Assembly: GCA_002786505.1 (NCBI GenBank)
Contig: PCTK01000009.1
Location: 1-5,429 of the forward strand
DNA length: 5,429 nt
Source: Nitrospinae bacterium CG22_combo_CG10-13_8_21_14_all_47_10
Lineage (GTDB): Bacteria; Nitrospinota; Nitrospinia; Nitrospinales; VA-1
Direction: 5' to 3'
Part shown: piece after piece, positions 5,352-5,429 of the stretch
Position numbering within the stretch: position 1 is the first letter of the stretch
Layout of the letters: every line of letters starts with the position of its first letter
Program-made: the position numbers and the translations under genes
The notes under the pieces: model-generated
Told to the model about the DNA's origin: nothing
The model's database searches: none
What the model saw: only the letters and a program-made list of their open reading frames with translations

Positions 5352-5429
5352 TGTGTCCAGCCAAAATAGAAATGTCCGGTTTTTACCAAAGTAGAAATGT
5401 CCGGTTTTTGGTTCAAAAAAACAAATTGA
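5352..5429. mobile_element. End of a probable insertion sequence (IS21-like), cut by the window
   Basis: Two copies of a 24-nt sequence with one mismatch (CCAAAATAGAAATGTCCGG plus five T's, then CCAAAGTAGAAATGTCCGG plus five T's) lie at 5361-5384 and 5386-5409, with a 25-nt period. A partial copy, TGTCC, is at 5354-5358. Multiple direct repeats just inside a TG...CA terminus are typical of IS21-family ends, where they bind transposase; IS481-like or unclassified elements remain possible. The outer boundary is estimated at 5352-5356 (TGTGTCCAGCC). No transposase is in the window, so the family call is inference. Confidence 0.6.
5361..5409. repeat. Tandem pair of 24-nt repeats, period 25
   Basis: The copies at 5361-5384 and 5386-5409 differ only at the sixth base (A versus G) and are separated by a single A. 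They contain TAGAAATGTCCGG followed by T's. The spacing and place at a TG-starting boundary suggest transposase binding sites of a mobile element. Confidence 0.85.

Noticed and set aside
5361..5409. The 25-nt-period repeats as a CRISPR array
   Set aside because: The copies are separated by a single base with no spacers, and there are only two copies at a mobile-element-like boundary.

Overview
The window holds three complete protein genes from what looks like a Gram-negative bacterium, and the outer end of a probable insertion sequence. The organism is inferred to be Gram-negative because the largest gene encodes a membrane-anchored, AsmA/YhdP/TamB-like protein, a family tied to outer-membrane upkeep. 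Base composition is moderate. The short, very basic bS21 protein and the style of the AsmA-like protein suggest a deltaproteobacterium-like or Nitrospinota-like lineage, but the sequence alone does not fix the taxon.

Layout: positions 1-73 are an edge fragment with no gene I can support. Positions 74-3922 (minus strand) are one long AsmA-like gene. Positions 3923-4142 are a divergent intergenic region. It carries two hairpins whose loops are complementary, a short direct repeat, and weak promoter-like boxes facing both ways. Positions 4143-4910 (plus) are rlmB, the TrmH/SpoU-family 23S rRNA 2'-O-methyltransferase. Positions 4967-5170 (minus) are rpsU, ribosomal protein bS21, which converges on rlmB across a 56-base gap containing an 11-bp hairpin. 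Positions 5171-5338 hold the rpsU leader and a near-consensus sigma-70 promoter. From about 5352 to the end there are two copies of a 24-nt sequence at a 25-nt period, like the terminal repeats of an IS21-type element. The element runs out of the window.

rlmB and rpsU both serve the ribosome: RlmB modifies the P-loop of the large subunit, and bS21 helps the small subunit start translation. They are convergent, so they are not one operon. The AsmA-like gene is divergent from rlmB and probably unrelated in function. Only rpsU has a strong Shine-Dalgarno sequence; the other two genes have none that I can see. I found no defence system, CRISPR array or other clear novel multi-gene system. The most interesting signals are regulatory: the complementary-loop hairpin pair upstream of rlmB, and the structured rpsU leader.
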